From: Clostridiales bacterium
GTDB lineage: Bacteria > Bacillota > Clostridia > Oscillospirales > QAKW01
Assembly: GCA_003343605.1 (NCBI GenBank)
Contig: QAKW01000043.1
Location: forward strand, 1 to 44,000
Reading direction: 5' to 3'
Length of the DNA: 44,000 nucleotides
Shown here: positions 31,268 to 39,645 of the stretch, piece after piece
Layout of the letters: the number at the start of each line of letters is the position of its first letter
Position numbering within the stretch: position 1 is the stretch's first letter
Notes under the pieces: generated by a model
Seen by the model: the letters and a program-made list of their open reading frames with translations, nothing else
Databases searched by the model: none
Told to the model about the DNA's origin: nothing
Translations under genes and position numbers: made by a program

Positions 31268-33901
31268 ATGAGTAAAAAGTTCGTATACCTCTTTTCCGAG
31301 GGTGACGCAACCATGAGAAACCTTCTGGGCGGCAAAGGCGCAAACCTTGCCGAAATGACCAGGCTTGGCCTCCCGGTTCCCCAGGGCTTTACCATTTCAA
31401 CCGAGGCGTGCACGCAGTATTATGAAGACGGCCGGAAAATCAATGATGAGATCCAGGCCGAGATTATGGAAAATATCGGTAAGATGGAGCAGATCACCGG
31501 CAAGAAATTCGGGGATCGTGAAAACCCGCTTCTGGTTTCTGTTCGTTCCGGTGCCCGCGCCTCCATGCCCGGCATGATGGATACGATTCTGAATCTGGGC
31601 CTGAATGAAGATGTGGTGGAGGTCATTGCCGCAAAATCCGGCAATCCCCGCTGGGCCTGGGATTGCTATCGCAGATTTATCCAGATGTATTCCGACGTTG
31701 TAATGGAAGTCGGCAAGAAGTATTTCGAAGAACTCATTGATCAAATGAAGGAAAGCAAGGGCGTTACGCAGGATGTGGATCTTACTGCGGATGATTTGAA
31801 GGAGCTTGCGAACCAGTTTAAGGCGGAATATAAATCCAAGATCGGCGAAGAATTCCCCACCGATCCAACCGAACAGCTGATGGGTGCGATCAAGGCGGTT
31901 TTCCGCTCTTGGGACAATCCCCGCGCCAATGTTTACCGCCGCGATAATGATATCCCCTATTCCTGGGGTACGGCTGTAAACGTGCAGATGATGGCGTTTG
32001 GCAATATGGGCGAAACCTCCGGCACCGGCGTTGCGTTTACCCGCGATCCGGCAACCGGCGAGAAAAAGCTGATGGGCGAGTTCCTGATGAACGCCCAGGG
32101 TGAAGATGTGGTGGCCGGTGTACGCACACCGCAGCATATCGATCAGCTGAAAAATGTCATGCCCGAAGTTTATAATCAGTTTGTGGAGATTTCCCAGAAG
32201 CTGGAAAAGCATTACCGCGATATGCAGGATATGGAGTTTACGATCGAAGACCGCAAGCTTTACATGCTGCAGACCAGAAACGGAAAGAGAACAGCCAGAG
32301 CCGCTTTGAAAATTGCCTGTGATCTGGTAGATGAAGGCATGATTTCTGAGCAGGAAGCGGTGATGATGATCGATCCGCGGAATCTGGATTCACTGCTGCA
32401 CCCGCAGTTTGACGCGAAGGTGCTCAAGGAGACCGCTCCGGTGGCAAAGGCACTGGCGGCTTCGCCCGGAGCAGCCTGCGGCAAGGTGGTCTTTACGGCG
32501 GAAGACGCCAAAGAATGGGGCGCCCGCGGGGAAAAGGTTGTTTTGGTCAGGCTGGAAACCTCTCCGGAGGATATTGAGGGCATGAAGGCGGCGCAGGGGA
32601 TTCTCACGGTGCGCGGCGGCATGACTTCCCACGCGGCGGTTGTTGCCCGTGGAATGGGCACCTGCTGCGTTTCCGGGTGCGCGGCAATCGTAATGGACGA
32701 GGCCAATAAAAAGTTTGAGCTTGCCGGGAAGGTTTATCGGGAAGGCGATTATATTTCGCTGGATGGCTCTACCGGAAATATTTATGATGGAATTATGCCC
32801 ACTGTGGATGCGGAAATCGCCGGCGAATTCGGCCGGATTATGGCCTGGGCGGATAAATACAGAGCGCTGAAGGTGCGCACAAATGCGGATACCCCGCGCG
32901 ATGCGCTGAAAGCGCGTGAGCTGGGCGCAGAAGGGATAGGTCTTTGCCGCACGGAGCATATGTTCTTCGAAGAGGGCCGCATTGCAGCCTTCCGGGAGAT
33001 GATCTGCTCCGATACCGTGGATGAGCGCAAAGCGGCGCTGGATAAACTGCTTCCGCTCCAGCAGGGCGATTTCGAGAAGTTGTATGAGGCAATGGAAGGC
33101 AATCCTGTAACCATCCGGTTCCTGGATCCCCCGCTGCATGAATTTGTTCCCACCAGCGAACCGGAGATCGAAGCGCTGGCCAAGGCACAGGGCAAGAGTG
33201 TGGAAGCGATTAAAAACATCATTGCCGGGCTTCATGAAGCCAACCCGATGATGGGTCACCGCGGCTGCCGGCTTGCCGTCACCTATCCGGAGATCGCCGA
33301 AATGCAGACCAAAGCGGTGATCCGTGCGGCGATCAACGTAAAGAAAGCGCATGCCGACTGGGATCTGGTTCCCGAGATTATGATTCCGCTGGTTGGCGAA
33401 GTGAAAGAGCTGAAATTCGTGAAGGATGTTGTGGTTCAAGTAGCGGATGCGGAAATCGCGGCTTCCGGCATTGCGCTGAAGTATGAAGTCGGCACCATGA
33501 TCGAGATCCCCCGCGCCGCGCTTACGGCGGATGAGATCGCGAAAGAGGCGGAGTTCTTCTGCTTCGGCACCAATGATTTAACGCAGATGACCTTTGGCTT
33601 CAGCCGCGATGACGCCGGGAAGTTCCTGGATGCTTACTACGATAATAAGATTTATGAAAACGATCCGTTTGCCAAGCTGGATCAGACTGGTGTTGGCAAG
33701 CTGATGGAAATGGCGGTAACGCTGGGCAAAAAGGTGCGCCCGGAGATGCATCTGGGCATCTGCGGAGAGCATGGCGGTGATCCCTCTTCGGTGGAATTCT
33801 GCCATAATATCGGCCTTTCCTATGTTTCCTGCTCCCCCTTCCGGGTACCCATTGCGCGGCTGGCTGCGGCGCAGGCTGCCATCAAAAGCGGTAAAAACTA
33901 A
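31268..33901 (+). CDS. ppdK: Pyruvate, phosphate dikinase
   Basis: PPDK interconverts pyruvate, ATP and phosphate with PEP, AMP and pyrophosphate; in anaerobes it often runs towards pyruvate in glycolysis. The 877-residue enzyme has the N-terminal nucleotide-binding domain (LLGGKGANLAEM), the swivelling phosphohistidine domain with GGMTSHAAVVARG (His at residue 455) and the C-terminal PEP domain with LCRTEHMFF and GICGEHGGD (Cys near 832). These positions agree with the well-studied clostridial enzyme. TTGGAGGAAA precedes the ATG. It is a single-gene unit with its own promoter and strong terminator. Confidence 0.97.
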   Translation: MSKKFVYLFSEGDATMRNLLGGKGANLAEMTRLGLPVPQGFTISTEACTQYYEDGRKINDEIQAEIMENIGKMEQITGKKFGDRENPLLVSVRSGARASMPGMMDTILNLGLNEDVVEVIAAKSGNPRWAWDCYRRFIQMYSDVVMEVGKKYFEELIDQMKESKGVTQDVDLTADDLKELANQFKAEYKSKIGEEFPTDPTEQLMGAIKAVFRSWDNPRANVYRRDNDIPYSWGTAVNVQMMAFGNMGETSGTGVAFTRDPATGEKKLMGEFLMNAQGEDVVAGVRTPQHIDQLKNVMPEVYNQFVEISQKLEKHYRDMQDMEFTIEDRKLYMLQTRNGKRTARAALKIACDLVDEGMISEQEAVMMIDPRNLDSLLHPQFDAKVLKETAPVAKALAASPGAACGKVVFTAEDAKEWGARGEKVVLVRLETSPEDIEGMKAAQGILTVRGGMTSHAAVVARGMGTCCVSGCAAIVMDEANKKFELAGKVYREGDYISLDGSTGNIYDGIMPTVDAEIAGEFGRIMAWADKYRALKVRTNADTPRDALKARELGAEGIGLCRTEHMFFEEGRIAAFREMICSDTVDERKAALDKLLPLQQGDFEKLYEAMEGNPVTIRFLDPPLHEFVPTSEPEIEALAKAQGKSVEAIKNIIAGLHEANPMMGHRGCRLAVTYPEIAEMQTKAVIRAAINVKKAHADWDLVPEIMIPLVGEVKELKFVKDVVVQVADAEIAASGIALKYEVGTMIEIPRAALTADEIAKEAEFFCFGTNDLTQMTFGFSRDDAGKFLDAYYDNKIYENDPFAKLDQTGVGKLMEMAVTLGKKVRPEMHLGICGEHGGDPSSVEFCHNIGLSYVSCSPFRVPIARLAAAQAAIKSGKN

Positions 33902-33930
33902 TCCGTTTTCGATAGACTGATCTGAATAAC

Positions 33931-33971
33931 AGGCTCCGCCCGATCCTTTAAGGGATCGGGCGGAGCCTTTA
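33931..33971 (+). terminator. Terminator of ppdK
   Basis: A 16-bp stem (33931-33946 with 33953-33968, core CTCCGCCCGATCC) with a six-base loop is followed by a short T-rich end. Confidence 0.87.
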
Positions 33972-34059
33972 TATCGGCTTGATTGGCGGCGGAATACTAA
34001 AAAACGGAGAAAGCCAAAAGGCCCCATTGCATCTATGATCAAAAAGATGAAAAAAGGGA

Positions 34060-34088
34060 TGGAAAAACAGTTAAACAGGTGCTATAAT
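34060..34088 (+). promoter_or_regulatory. Predicted promoter of the MATE gene
   Basis: TGGAAA (34060-34065), 17 bases and TATAAT (34083-34088) with an extended -10 TG. The predicted start near 34095 leaves a leader of about 85 bases. Confidence 0.6.
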
Positions 34089-34104
34089 AGCCCTTGCGGC
34101 TATT
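34086..34104. repeat. Inverted repeat overlapping the MATE -10 and start point
   Basis: AATAGCC (34086-34092) and GGCTATT (34098-34104) are perfect arms around a five-base centre. Overlap with the -10 and start point makes it a candidate operator for a repressor; its upper part could also fold as RNA at the transcript's 5' end. Confidence 0.5.
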
Positions 34105-34120
34105 CGTTGTAGGTGTTCGC

Positions 34121-34140
34121 CGCGCGCCCGACGGCGCGCG
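34121..34140 (+). other. GC-only leader hairpin before the MATE gene
   Basis: CGCGCGCC (34121-34128) pairs perfectly with GGCGCGCG (34133-34140) around C-G-A-C. No T-run follows, so it is not a terminator. It sits in the 5' leader about 40 bases before the start codon and could stabilise the mRNA or belong to a regulatory leader. I could not match it to a known riboswitch class. Confidence 0.5.
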
Positions 34141-34181
34141 CGAGATTACGTATATGGAGAAAATAGGAAAGGAGAGGCAAG

Positions 34182-35573
34182 ATGACTTATGATTTAACCG
34201 CGGGCAAACCGCTGCGGCGGATCCTGGTTTTTGCCGCCCCGCTGCTGGTCGGCAACATATTCCAGCAGCTCTACAGCATGGTGGATACCATTATTGTGGG
34301 GCAGACGATTTCAACCCGGGCCCTTTCGGGCGTTGGGGCAACCGGCGCGATCAGCTTTCTGATCATCGGCTTTGTGCAGGGGCTCACCGCAGGCTTTTCT
34401 ATTTTGACCAGCCAGTTCTTCGGCGGAAAAGATACAGAAAATGTGCGCAGAAGTGTGGGGGTATCTTATAAACTCAGCGTATATTTTTCTATTATTATTA
34501 CAATTGTAGCGGTTGCAACCGCCATGCCGCTGCTGCGGCTGATGCAAACGCCGGAAACGATTCTCCCCTATGCCTATGATTATATTGTTACCATCTATAT
34601 GGGGCTGAGCGCAACCGTATTTTATAATATTGTATCCTATCAGCTGCGCGCGGTCGGCGATTCCAGAACACCGCTGTATTTTTTGATTTTTGCCTCATTG
34701 CTGAATGTGGGTCTGGATTTTCTTTTTATTCTTTATTTTCATATGGGCGTTGCAGGCGCCGGGTGGGCAACGGTAATCAGCCAGGCGTTGGCCGGGATGG
34801 GCAGCCTGCTGGTGCTGCTGAAAAAATTTCCGGCGATGCGGCCGAAACTGGCCGATATACGCTGGGATCCCGTTTATGCAATGCGGCTTGTGAGGCTGGG
34901 GCTTCCGATGGCGCTGCAATTTTCCATTACCGCGATTGGCGTAATGGTGCAGCAGGCGGCGCTCAACCGGCTGGGGGATGTGGCGGTTGCCGCCTATACG
35001 GCCGCAAATAAAATGGATAATCTGGCAACGCAGGCAATGGTTGCGCTGGGAACAGCGCTGGCAACGTTCTGCGGGCAGAATTTCGGCGCCGGGCGGTTCG
35101 ACCGGATTCGTACCGGTGTAAAACAGACCATGCTGGTTACCGCGGGATATGCGGTAGTGGGAGCGGTTGTGGTGATTTCGCTGGCAAAACCGCTGACCTA
35201 TCTTTTTGTCAACGCGCAGGATGCAACCCCGGAACTGCTGGGGCTGGTAGAGCAGTTTATTTTCTTTCAGGGCGTATTTTATATTGCGCTGGGCGCGATT
35301 TTCTGCTATCGGAATGCGCTGCAGGGAATGGGTTACAGCACACTTACCATGATCGGCGGGGCGATCGAGCTGGTGATGCGTGCTCTCGCCGCTTTTGTGC
35401 TGGCCGCCGCATTCGGTTATATCGGCGTTTGCCTTTCCAACCCGGCCGCATGGGTTGGGGCGGATCTGTTTTTTATCCCCGCGTATTGCTATTTGCTCAA
35501 TAAGAGGCTTAGAGAAATGCAGGCAGCGCCGCAAACGGAGACGCTGCTGATGGAACAGGAGTGTCAGGAATGA
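34182..35573 (+). CDS. MATE family multidrug/toxin exporter
   Basis: The 463-residue protein is hydrophobic throughout, consistent with twelve membrane segments. It has the MATE pattern near the N-terminus (PLLVGNIFQQLYSMVDTIIVG) and the internal repeat (LGLPMALQFSITAIGVMVQ). MATE proteins export cationic drugs or metabolites using sodium or proton gradients. AAGGAGAGG precedes the ATG. The leader carries an operator-like inverted repeat and a GC hairpin, suggesting regulated expression. Its stop overlaps the HAD-phosphatase gene start. Substrate unknown. Confidence 0.92.
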   Translation: MTYDLTAGKPLRRILVFAAPLLVGNIFQQLYSMVDTIIVGQTISTRALSGVGATGAISFLIIGFVQGLTAGFSILTSQFFGGKDTENVRRSVGVSYKLSVYFSIIITIVAVATAMPLLRLMQTPETILPYAYDYIVTIYMGLSATVFYNIVSYQLRAVGDSRTPLYFLIFASLLNVGLDFLFILYFHMGVAGAGWATVISQALAGMGSLLVLLKKFPAMRPKLADIRWDPVYAMRLVRLGLPMALQFSITAIGVMVQQAALNRLGDVAVAAYTAANKMDNLATQAMVALGTALATFCGQNFGAGRFDRIRTGVKQTMLVTAGYAVVGAVVVISLAKPLTYLFVNAQDATPELLGLVEQFIFFQGVFYIALGAIFCYRNALQGMGYSTLTMIGGAIELVMRALAAFVLAAAFGYIGVCLSNPAAWVGADLFFIPAYCYLLNKRLREMQAAPQTETLLMEQECQE

Positions 35574-36253
35574 ACCCAAAAGCATTTATATTTGATTTAG
35601 ACGGCGTTATCACAGACACCACGCGCTATCATTATAACGCCTGGAAAGCGCTGGCGGAGCAAAAGGGATTTGCCTTTAATGAAGTGTGCAACGAACGTTT
35701 AAAGGGCGTCGGCCGCAACCGCTGCATGGAAATCATACTGGAGGAAAACGGTATCCGCGCGCGGTTCAGTGATAGCGAAATTCAGGAAATGGCAGATGAA
35801 AAAAATGAAATCTATCTGAACATGATTGAACAGATCCAACCCGCGGATATTCTGCCCGGGATCTGCACGTTTCTGGAAGAGGCGCATCAGGCGGGAATCC
35901 GCCTGGCGCTTGCATCGGCCAGCCGCAACGCCGAACGGGTTTTAGCGCGGCTGGGGCTAAGCGCGCGGTTCGATTACCGGGCGGAAGCAAAGGATATTGC
36001 ACGGGGAAAACCCGCCCCGGATATTTTTCTCAATTGCTGTGCGGGCCTGGGCGTAAAGCCTTGCGAGGCGGTGGGCTTTGAAGATGCGCAGGCAGGAGTG
36101 AAAGCAATTCGCGCCGCCGGCATGATTTCCGTGGGCATTGGGATAAAGGAGCCCGGCATAATGCCGGATATACGGTTGAAAGATACCTGCGAACTGCAGC
36201 TCCCCCGCCTTCTTGCGCTGCTGCAACCTTACAAAGAAAAAACGAATGATTGA
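35570..36253 (+). CDS. HAD-family hydrolase, beta-phosphoglucomutase-like
   Basis: The 227-residue protein has the HAD motifs FDLDGVITDT (nucleophile aspartate near residue 9), the cap-domain region YNAWKALAEQKGF and KGVGRNRCMEI, motif II ASASRNAE, motif III KPAPDIFLNC and motif IV GFEDAQAG. The cap sequence most resembles beta-phosphoglucomutase, which converts beta-glucose 1-phosphate to glucose 6-phosphate. No maltose or other disaccharide phosphorylase, its usual partner, is nearby, so a related sugar phosphatase is possible. The ATG overlaps the MATE stop (ATGA) behind AGGAGTG. Confidence 0.82.
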   Translation: MNPKAFIFDLDGVITDTTRYHYNAWKALAEQKGFAFNEVCNERLKGVGRNRCMEIILEENGIRARFSDSEIQEMADEKNEIYLNMIEQIQPADILPGICTFLEEAHQAGIRLALASASRNAERVLARLGLSARFDYRAEAKDIARGKPAPDIFLNCCAGLGVKPCEAVGFEDAQAGVKAIRAAGMISVGIGIKEPGIMPDIRLKDTCELQLPRLLALLQPYKEKTND

Positions 36254-36340
36254 TGCGGATCCCGCCGGATTCCGTTTCATAACTTGGCAGAAAACGGTTA
36301 CGCTAAGAGCAGGAGATCAAACAGCAAAGGAGCGTTATCA

Positions 36341-38098
36341 ATGACTATTTTCTCTGTATTGCAGCTGCTGCTGGGCCTTTCTTTTTTCCTTTACGGAATG
36401 CACGTGATGTCTGGCAATCTGGAAAAAATAGCCGGCGGCAGGCTGGAAACGCTGCTCAAGAAGATGACGGCGCGTCCCCTGGCAGGGTTGCTTTTGGGCG
36501 TGATCGTGACCCTTGCAATACAATCCTCCTCTGCGGTTACCGTAATGCTGGTGGGGCTGGTCAACTCCGGGATTATGAATTTTGCGCAGACCATTTATAT
36601 CATCTTCGGCGCGAATATCGGCACCACCCTCACCGCCTGGATTTTGAGCCTTTCCGGCATTGAAGGGAGCAATATCTGGATTCAGCTTTTAAAGCCGGAG
36701 CATTTTTCGCCGCTGCTTGCCTTTCTGGGCATTTTGCTGCTCATGGTATCAAAGAGCAGCAGGCGAAGAAGTATCGGTTCGGTTTTACTGGGCTTTGCCA
36801 TTTTAATGTATGGCATGGAATTCATGAAAGAGGCGGTCAGCCCGCTGGCGGAGATGCCGGCCTTTTCCAACCTGATGGTTCAATTTGCAAATCCTCTGCT
36901 GGGTGTTCTGGCCGGTGCGCTGATTACTGCCCTGATTCAGAGCTCTTCCGCCTCTGTAGGAATCCTGCAGGCACTCTCGCTCACCGGCGGCGTCACTTAT
37001 TCGATGGCAATTCCGCTGGTTATGGGGCAGAATATCGGCACCTGCATTACGGCGATCATTTCCTGCATCGGCGCCAGCGCCAATGCCCGGCGCGTTGCAA
37101 CGGTTCATCTTTCGATCAATGTTTTGGGCACGGCAGTCTGCCTGGCGCTCTATACCGGCGCAAACGCTATTTTTCATTTTGGGTTCGGCAGCCGGCCGGT
37201 CAGTCCGGTCTCTATAGCCGTCATTCATTCCCTTTTCAATATCGCGATTACGGTCATTCTGCTGCCGTTTACAAAGGGGCTGATCAGGCTTTCTGCGCTC
37301 ATGGTAAAAGATAGAAAAAACACGGGCGCCGGCAATGTGCCGAAGCTGCTGGATGAGCGCCTGCTGTTTTCACCTTCCGTTGCGGTGCAGGCCTGCGAAG
37401 GGGTAACGGAAAAAATGGGCAGTATTGCCGAGCAGACTGTAAGGGAAGCAATAGAAGTGGTGCGGCGGTACGACAAAAAGGTGGGCGCCGGGATCGAGGA
37501 ACATGAAGTGGAGCTGGACCGGCTGGAAGATCAGCTGGGCAGTTATCTGGTGAAGCTCTCTTCCAAAGCGCTCTCTACAGAAGACAGCCGGAAAATTTCA
37601 CGCATGCTGCATGCAATCGGTGATTTTGAACGGCTGGGTGACCATGGCGTAAATCTATTAAAGGTTAGCCGCGAAATGGAAGAAAAAAAGATCTCCTTTT
37701 CAGCAGAAGCCGCGGAGGAAATAGACGTATTATCCGCAGCAATAAGAGAAATTCTTTCGCTGACGATGCAGGCGTTTCGGGAAAACGACGTGGAACGCGC
37801 AAAAAACGTGGAACCGCTGGAGCAGGTAATCGACCGGCTGACGACGACCATCCGCGATCACCACATCCGCCGGCTGCAAAGCGGCGATTGCACCATCGAG
37901 ATGGGATTCATTCTTTCGGATCTGCTCACAAATTTTGAGCGGATCTCCGATCACTGCTCCAATCTCGCCGTAGCGGTCATCGAGATCGCCCACAATAGTT
38001 TTGATACGCATAAATATCTGCGCGGCGTAAAATACGGAAACGCCGCGTTCGACCGCGTGTATAGCCGGTATGCAGCGCAATTTCAGCTAAAAAAATAA
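36341..38098 (+). CDS. Na+/phosphate cotransporter with PhoU-like domain
   Basis: The 585-residue protein has an N-terminal membrane domain with two NptA/PiT-2-like repeats, each carrying Q-S-S-S (QSSSAVTVMLVG near 61 and QSSSASVGIL near 200), and GANIGTTLT/GQNIGTCIT motifs. A soluble C-terminal part (about 345-570) is helical and PhoU-like (for example IGDFERLGDHGVNL, FERISDHCSNLA). Such proteins import phosphate with sodium. The ATG at 36341 has AAAGGAG nine bases away; an in-frame ATG at 36284 was rejected. The 87-base gap before it shows no clear promoter. Confidence 0.9.
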   Translation: MTIFSVLQLLLGLSFFLYGMHVMSGNLEKIAGGRLETLLKKMTARPLAGLLLGVIVTLAIQSSSAVTVMLVGLVNSGIMNFAQTIYIIFGANIGTTLTAWILSLSGIEGSNIWIQLLKPEHFSPLLAFLGILLLMVSKSSRRRSIGSVLLGFAILMYGMEFMKEAVSPLAEMPAFSNLMVQFANPLLGVLAGALITALIQSSSASVGILQALSLTGGVTYSMAIPLVMGQNIGTCITAIISCIGASANARRVATVHLSINVLGTAVCLALYTGANAIFHFGFGSRPVSPVSIAVIHSLFNIAITVILLPFTKGLIRLSALMVKDRKNTGAGNVPKLLDERLLFSPSVAVQACEGVTEKMGSIAEQTVREAIEVVRRYDKKVGAGIEEHEVELDRLEDQLGSYLVKLSSKALSTEDSRKISRMLHAIGDFERLGDHGVNLLKVSREMEEKKISFSAEAAEEIDVLSAAIREILSLTMQAFRENDVERAKNVEPLEQVIDRLTTTIRDHHIRRLQSGDCTIEMGFILSDLLTNFERISDHCSNLAVAVIEIAHNSFDTHKYLRGVKYGNAAFDRVYSRYAAQFQLKK

Positions 38099-38130
38099 AA
38101 TGCAGGCGCCCATTTTGCGCCTGCATTTTT
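38097..38130. terminator. Bidirectional terminator
   Basis: AAAATGCAGGCGC (38097-38109) pairs exactly with GCGCCTGCATTTT (38117-38129). It has an A-run before and a T-run after, and serves the phosphate transporter and the converging minus-strand pair. Confidence 0.9.
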
Positions 38131-38357
38131 TAATGGTGATAATCCTTCATCTGCGCGGTATATTGCCGAAACAGATTTTGATAATACCGATACTGCCGGT
38201 CATTCAATTTTCCGGCGCGGTAATATTGTTCGCTTTTCTCTCCCAGTTTTCTGCGGCATTCCTGCGCGGGGTCCTTATAATTATTGGAGAGATAATTTTT
38301 TAATTCCGCCAGTATAAAATCCAGTTCTTTTTGTGCCTTGGAGCGAAAAAGAGCCAT
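38130..38357 (-). CDS. Small basic helical protein, unknown
   Basis: This 75-residue product (MALFRSKAQKELDFIL...) is rich in lysine, arginine and tyrosine, with segments such as KLNDRQYRYYQNLFRQY and no membrane segment. I do not recognise it. AAAGGGGGAAGG lies upstream of the ATG. It starts 16 bases after the DUF362 gene and ends at a strong terminator, so it looks like a real gene in that transcript. Confidence 0.65.
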   Translation of the reverse strand: MALFRSKAQKELDFILAELKNYLSNNYKDPAQECRRKLGEKSEQYYRAGKLNDRQYRYYQNLFRQYTAQMKDYHH

Positions 38358-38373
38358 TGCGGCCTTCCCCCTT

Positions 38374-39486
38374 TCAGATTTTGATCAGGGTGTATTCCTG
38401 CCGGCCGAGGCCGAGCTTTTCGGCATGCGCCACGCAGGTGCGCCAGTTGGTGTCTGGATGGGTGATATCAAAATGATCCCCGGCATCGGGATGGTGGCGG
38501 CAGCCTTCGCCGAGCTGGCTGTTTTGCAAAACCGGCTGCTGGTTGCAGAGCGCCGCGGCGGCAACATCCAGGGCAACCGGATCAAAGGAAGCCAGCATCC
38601 CCACGTTGGGAATAATGGCCGCATCGTTTTCAGAATGGCAGTCGCAATTGGGGGAAACATCGCAGATCAGGGAAATATGGAAGGCCGGGCGCCCATCCAG
38701 AACCGCCTTGGTATATTCCGCAATCTTATAGTTTAAAAGATCGTTGGAGCTATCGTTGGGCGGGATAATCGCGTCGGCGGGGCAGATGCCGATGCAGCGG
38801 CCGCAGCCAACGCATTTCTGATGATCAATGGCTGCCTTTTTACCCGAAAATTGCGGCGCATCATGTGCGCAGATCCGCGCGCAGGCCCTGCATCCAATGC
38901 ATTTTTGCTCGTTTACAAAGGGCTTCCCGTCGCTGTGCATTTCCATTTTGCCGGCGCGGGAGCCGCAGCCCATACCAATGTTTTTCAGCGCGCCGCCAAA
39001 ACCGGTACATTCATGCCCCTTAAAATGCGTCAGAGAAATAAAAACATCCGCATCCATCACAGCGCGGCCGATTTTCGCCTCCCGAACATAGGTGCCCTCC
39101 ACGGGAACCAGTGTTTCATCGGTTCCCTTCAGGCCGTCTGCAATCAGAACATGGCAGCCGGTTGTAAGCGGATTGAAGCCGTTGGTATAGGCGGTATCCA
39201 GATGATCCAGGGCGTTTTTTCGGCTGCCGACGTAAAGGGTGTTGCAATCGGTTAAAAAGGGCTTTCCCCCCAGCTCCTTTACCAGATCGGAAACCACACG
39301 GGCGTAATTCGGGCGCAAGAACGCGAGATTTCCCAATTCCCCGAAGTGAATTTTAATGGCAACAAACTTATTGTTGAAATCGATTGATTTAATACCGGCT
39401 GTAATACATAGCCGCCGAAGTTTCTGCAATAGATTTTCATGAAAATCGGCGCGAAAGTCTGTAAAATAAACTTTAGAAGGTTCCAT
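38374..39486 (-). CDS. DUF362 protein with two 4Fe-4S clusters
   Basis: The 370-residue protein has a DUF362 domain (IKIHFGELGNLAFLRP, FISLTHFKGHECTGFGGALKN) interrupted by a bacterial ferredoxin domain with CIGCRACARICAHDAP and CVGCGRCIGICPADAI, enough for two 4Fe-4S clusters. The exact reaction of this family is not known to me; electron transfer is likely. I chose the ATG at 39486 (M-E-P-S-K-V-Y-F) because the 60 residues upstream are not conserved-looking and would run across the promoter. It is divergent from fumC with overlapping promoters. Confidence 0.88.
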   Translation of the reverse strand: MEPSKVYFTDFRADFHENLLQKLRRLCITAGIKSIDFNNKFVAIKIHFGELGNLAFLRPNYARVVSDLVKELGGKPFLTDCNTLYVGSRKNALDHLDTAYTNGFNPLTTGCHVLIADGLKGTDETLVPVEGTYVREAKIGRAVMDADVFISLTHFKGHECTGFGGALKNIGMGCGSRAGKMEMHSDGKPFVNEQKCIGCRACARICAHDAPQFSGKKAAIDHQKCVGCGRCIGICPADAIIPPNDSSNDLLNYKIAEYTKAVLDGRPAFHISLICDVSPNCDCHSENDAAIIPNVGMLASFDPVALDVAAAALCNQQPVLQNSQLGEGCRHHPDAGDHFDITHPDTNWRTCVAHAEKLGLGRQEYTLIKI

Positions 39487-39570
39487 GATGCAACAACATC
39501 CTTTCCGGTTTAATTCAGGCCATCCAAGCCGCCTGCAATGTGCCGCTGGTGGATTGGATCGGCTGAAAAC

Positions 39571-39599
39571 AGTATAGCATAATTTTCTTGAAGAAACAA
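39571..39599 (-). promoter_or_regulatory. Predicted promoter of the DUF362 gene
   Basis: Minus strand TTGTTT (39599-39594), 17 bases ending in TGC, and TATACT (39576-39571), an extended -10. It overlaps the fumC promoter on the other strand. Confidence 0.65.
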
Positions 39600-39616
39600 G
39601 GAGAATACAGTATAAT
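39588..39616 (+). promoter_or_regulatory. Predicted fumC promoter
   Basis: TTGAAG (39588-39593), 17 bases and TATAAT (39611-39616). Its -35 directly abuts the -35 of the divergent DUF362 promoter, so the two cannot easily be occupied together. Confidence 0.7.
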
Positions 39617-39645
39617 AAATAAAAAGAAGGAAAGGGATGGCAAGG

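Noticed and set aside
34121..34140. Terminator before the MATE gene
   Set aside because: The stem is perfect but no T-run follows and the predicted promoter lies upstream of it. It is better described as a leader hairpin.
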